Positions 60,200 through 64,000 of a stretch of DNA of 64,000 nt are shown piece after piece. The first letter of the stretch is position 1; every line of letters begins with the position of its first letter. A program made the position numbers and the translations under genes. Location: NCBI GenBank assembly GCA_019916065.1, contig CM034239.1, positions 33,814,419 through 33,878,418 on the forward strand. Direction: 5' to 3'. Under the pieces are notes generated by a model, which had not been told where the DNA came from, ran no database searches, and saw nothing but the letters and a program-made list of their open reading frames with translations. Source of the stretch: Vitellaria paradoxa (Eukaryota > Streptophyta > Magnoliopsida > Ericales > Sapotaceae).

Positions 60200-60249
60200 G
60201 TTTTATTTGCATCATCTGTATTTTTATCAGTTATATTTCTCTTCATCTT

Positions 60250-60433
60250 ATGATTCTATTGAATTATTATAACAAAAATTATCTGGTATAGAACTCGTTT
60301 ATCTATTACAAGACAAAGGATATCTGAAACTGGACATTCATCAACAAGAATTTTAGAATCATTATTTATAAGTTATTTTTTCTTAAGAAAAAGAGAAAAT
60401 ATTATTTAGACAAGATCAAGGAATTTTGTTATT
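60250..60433 (+). pseudogene. Broken small leader frame (C8)
   Basis: The 62-codon leader frame with several 1-base losses and one gain, starting about 20 bases after its ATG; no longer open. Confidence 0.6.
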
Positions 60434-60507
60434 AGATCTAACTTTTATTTTGCTATTTGAATATTTTATCATGCTTGCTTTACTATCTTGCTATTCCTGG
60501 GTTGTAG

Positions 60508-60520
60508 TGGTATCAGAGCC
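60508..60520 (+). promoter_or_regulatory. Primer binding site (C8)
   Basis: TGGTATCAGAGCC in the conserved context. Confidence 0.92.
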
Positions 60521-60744
60521 ATAGGTAGAGAGAATTAAGATATTTTAGAAACTTTGAATTTTTATTTTAGTTTACAAGATTTAGTAAACCTTGAACCTGA
60601 CTCGGTGGGGAAACCCGATAGTCGCGTAGCCAGTTTAGGGCAATGTGTTGTAAGTCCCGTTTTTAGGCGTAAATCGTTGACAGGCCTAGGGTGAAAGTTT
60701 TACATAAGTTTTGTAAAATAAAATAACAATTTAATTTTTCTATC

Positions 60745-63700
60745 ATGTCTTTCTTGTCTAGATCTATGTCTAGGGCATCAAGTTCATCCCAAGATAGTAA
60801 TATAATAAATCAAGAAGAACAAAATATTCAAAATCTACAACAACCTATATCAAACTGGAAAATCCCGAATGTTCCTATTAAAGAAGTTTATCATATCAAA
60901 AAATGGTCTTTTTCTTCTGATTATTCTATCAAGACAGTCGAACAAACTGTCCCATTTACATCTGAATGTCAATCTATCAAACTCCTTGACTCTAGTATTA
61001 TTAGAAAACATCAAGAAAAATATTCATATATTCACTTTGGATTAGTTCAAATAGCTATCCAACCATTAACCAGAAGTGGATTAAATACATCAATTCTACT
61101 ATGTCTTAGAGATCAAAGACATCGTAAATTTCAAGACTCTTTGCTAGGAGTTATTGAAACTAGCTTATATAATGGTCCCATATATTTTAACTGTTTTCCA
61201 AATTATCCGGTTTCTTTACATGATACTGGAATATTAAACTCTCTTGTATTAAAAATACAAACATCAGGATATGACATGGAACCTGGAAATATTCCTTTTG
61301 CTGTAATCTATAAAATCCATTATAAAACTATGACCACTATCATGGATCCTTTAGTTAAAACCATTAGCCCTAAAGGAGAAACAATCTTTTTCCAAACTCA
61401 AAAAGAAAACTCTAATTTAATAGTTCCACAAACCATACTTTGGAGTGATATCAACCTCCCAGTAGAATGGGAATTAGAAGACCAAGTACCCGCTCCAAAA
61501 ATAGAAAACAAAAAACTCCAACAAATTGAAGAACTCCCAAATGGATCTGTCAAACTCAAATTTTTATCTACAAAACTTTCTAATTTACAAATTAAAGAAG
61601 AAGGAGAAATACCTTTTCAAACAAAAAATTTTAATGAAACTTATCAACCTCCTAGATCCTCTTATTCTAGAGAACCTTATCAACCTCCAAGATCATCCTA
61701 TCAACCTCCGAGATCTTCTTGTTCCTCTATTCCAACATCAAGCAATTATGAACCTCTTAAGCTTAATAGAGTTAGAAATAGATCAACTATACCCCAACCT
61801 ATTTACACGGATCAAATAAATCAACAAGAAAAAGATGATGAAGATAAATCTTCTGAACATATGTCCCCAACTCAATCTCAAATGCAAGATGACCCTCAAA
61901 TATTTGTCATAGATAGAGAATTTATTATGGATAAAAGTATATTAAAGAAAGATTTTGAATCATCTGAAAATGATCAAAAAGAGAATGGTTCTTATCAAAC
62001 TTTGATGAAGTTGCCAGAATACCAATAAGAGAAAAATTTTACAAACATGTTCAAAATTATAAAACTCATTTTAGATTTTTTGATTGGTTTGAAAATTATG
62101 CTGCCAATAATTCTATAAATTATCCTTTTACCAAAGAAATAAATGTTACTCAAAAACCCCAACAATGGAATACATCAGAAGGTATTAAACAATCTACCCA
62201 TCCACCTCATGAAGAAATATCTATTCAATATAGAAATTCAATCATTAAGGCTTCACCTTATAAAATGAAATCACCATCAGAATCTGATATAACATCTAGA
62301 GATATACAAAAAATCTTAGAACAGAATAACTTTACAAATCAAAATCTTAAAACAATTAGTGATCAATTAAATAGAATTGAAAATAATTTACAAGAATCAG
62401 AACCTGCAATAAGTCAAAATTCACATCAAAAACCTTATTTATTCCTCATGAAATTCCTAAGAAAATCAATACTCAATTAAAAGATAAAGATCTAATACAA
62501 GATATAGATAATAAGATTAAAAAACTACAAAACACATTGACTTTTATGGTTGCTCCTGAAACACCATCTCCATCAATAAAAGCTATCCACACATTATCAC
62601 AATTATCTGAGACAGAAGTTGAAGAAATATTAGAAACTTTTACTCCTCAAGATCAAACAATCAATATGGCCAGATGGAATCATAACAAACATAATACAAA
62701 ACAAATAAAAAATTATTATCCAAGACCATCTTTCCCAGATCAACAATATGAAGAATTAGTTGAACCAACTCAATTTTTCAAAGGTACTGGAATCTATAAA
62801 TGGAATTTAGATGGATTAACAGAATATCAAAAGATTAATAAATTACAAGAAATGACAATGGTTGCAAGTGCTTATAAAATGAAAAAACAATGTTCTGATA
62901 AAGCCGTAGCAGAAATTCTTATATCCGGATTTTCTGGAAGACTCAAAACTTGGTGGGATAAATATCTTACTGAATCAGAAAAAGATAATATATTAAATGC
63001 TATCAAAACTGATGAATTTAATGAACCTATCAAAGTCGAAGATGAAGATGATAATCCAACAATAATAGAAGATGCTGTTAATACCCTAATATTTTCTATT
63101 GTTAAATATTTTATAGGAAACACATCAAAAATTGAAGAAAGATCGTCCATAATCTTAACAAACTTAAAATGTCCAAAACTTCAAGACTATCACTGGTATG
63201 AAGAAACATTTTTAACAAAACTTGGAATGAGAGATGACCAGCGTCTCCCGTTCTGGAAAGAAAAATTTATTGATGGATTACCAAGATTATTTGCTGAAAA
63301 AGTAAAAACTAGATTAAGAGAACAAAATGAAGGCATAATACCTTATGAACATTTAACATTTCCAGATATATCAGACACTATAAAAGACATAGCATTTGAA
63401 ATTTGTACTAATTTCCAATTAAACCAAAGATTACAAAGAGAATTAACACAATCACATAAAGAGTTAGGCACATTCTGTGAACAATTTGGATTAGCTAAAC
63501 AAAACTTACCTCCATCAAGAAAACATAAAAAACATAAAAAGCTAATACCAAAACCCTATTATAAAAAGAAAAGACAACCTAGTCAAGATAATTTTTACAA
63601 AAAACCTTACAAAAATAAACCAAATCATTCCAACATAAGAAAAAATCGAAAAAGCCTATTAACAATCAGAAAATACCCCAACATGTTATAAATGTGGAAA

Positions 63701-64000
63701 AATAGGACATTATAAAAATAATTGCCCATTAAAAGGTAAAATAAATTCTTTAGATATTGATGAACACCTCAAAAAACAATTAGAAATATTAATGTTAAAT
63801 AATTCTGAATCAGAATATGAAAAATCAAACTCTCAAGATGACTTTGAAATAGATAATATCACATCATCAACTGAATCTAATACAGAAATATCTGATGATT
63901 CATCTAGTAGCAAAACTATCAAGCAAAACTGTCATTGTAATGTTATTACCAGAGAACAAGAATTAATTATGGAAATGATTGAAGATATAGAAGACCCTCA
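60745..64000 (+). pseudogene. ORF1 polyprotein, 5' part, frame-shifted (C8)
   Basis: Movement protein and linker, with its three YQPPRSS repeats, are open for about 410 codons until a lost A near 61980; a break at the same site occurs in C7. Another lost base lies near 62433. The coat-protein part is open from 62537 to about 63625, where a lost base breaks it just before the zinc knuckle, and a further base is missing near 63676. The zinc knuckle (near 63684) and the start of the coiled-coil region follow. Protease, RT and RNase H lie beyond the window. Confidence 0.88.

Larger units (their letters stand above)
51961..60211 (+). mobile_element. Endogenous caulimovirid copy C7, frame-shifted unit
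   Basis: A unit of about 8.25 kb that begins at the same genome point as C1, but fused to C6 instead of plant DNA. The extra length comes from a 228-bp duplication in the leader. Both ORFs are heavily frame-shifted. Its markers are mixed: A-type leader, B-type RT region, A-type middle of ORF2 and C2-type 3' end. Confidence 0.9.
13649..64000. repeat. Endogenous pararetrovirus cluster (C1-C8)
   Basis: About 50 kb consist almost only of near-identical copies of one caulimovirid genome of about 8.03 kb. Four units are head-to-tail on the plus strand, then a stub, one inverted permuted unit, and two more plus-strand units; the last runs off the window. No LTR pairs bound the units. Each begins where the previous one ends, at the same point just downstream of the viral poly(A) signal, as expected for tandem copies of a circular genome. 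The left border with plant DNA is at about 13649. Confidence 0.93.
60212..64000 (+). mobile_element. Endogenous caulimovirid copy C8, cut by the window end
   Basis: The leader and the first half of ORF1 of a further unit, head-to-tail with C7. It has the B-type leader marker, like C2 and C3. The rest lies beyond the window. Confidence 0.9.

Noticed and set aside
13649..64000. CRISPR, bacterial operon or defence system
   Set aside because: There are no short regularly spaced repeats and no prokaryotic genes; the repeats are whole 8-kb viral genomes.

Overview
The window is nuclear DNA of a flowering plant, probably a dicot, AT-rich and dominated by repeats. The species cannot be told from the sequence. 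Plant origin is supported by a broken S-domain (G-type lectin) receptor-kinase gene, Ty3/gypsy debris, a very long solo LTR, MITE-like elements and, above all, a large block of endogenous pararetrovirus (family Caulimoviridae). No intact host gene is visible.

Left part (1-13648). A degraded Ty3/gypsy element lies on the minus strand (about 545-3400: gag, protease, start of reverse transcriptase). It is followed by an S-domain receptor-kinase pseudogene on the plus strand (3854-4795) and by a short, old, stop-ridden caulimovirid RT/RNase H relic (about 4935-5555) that is far more decayed than the block to its right. Then come simple repeats and a locally duplicated stretch split by a 3684-bp LTR-like insertion (7023-10706) that starts TG, ends CA and is flanked by the 5-bp duplication CGTAC. 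It carries two tRNA-like sequences. A 329-bp MITE-like element (13132-13460) sits close to the viral block.

Right part (13649-64000, open at the window end). This is a cluster of near-identical pararetrovirus genomes of about 8.03 kb, called C1-C8 here. C1 (13649-21679), C2 (21680-29566), C3 (29567-37608) and C4 (37609-43905) are head-to-tail on the plus strand. C5 is a 150-bp stub. C6 (44058-51960) is an inverted, circularly permuted genome. C7 (51961-60211) and C8 (60212 to the window end) are again on the plus strand. Each unit has a leader, a 13-base initiator-tRNA-Met primer binding site, ORF1 (movement protein, linker, coat protein with zinc knuckle, coiled coil, aspartic protease, RT, RNase H), ORF2 (about 479 residues, unknown function, overlapping ORF1 by 11 nt), a TATA box and a poly(A) signal. 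The two-ORF layout best fits the endogenous florendovirus group; that assignment rests on layout and motif recall, not on a search.

How the parts work together. In a circular viral genome the TATA box downstream of ORF2 drives an RNA that passes the first poly(A) signal, runs through the leader, ORF1 and ORF2, and ends at the same signal with about 200 nt of terminal redundancy. In the tandem block each TATA box therefore serves the next unit. C1 has the only full-length open ORF1 (1865 codons), yet no viral TATA box precedes it, because the block begins just downstream of that point in the genome. All other ORF1 copies carry many single-base frameshifts. ORF2 is clean in C3, nearly clean in C6, open but internally frame-shifted in C1, and broken in C2, C4 and C7.
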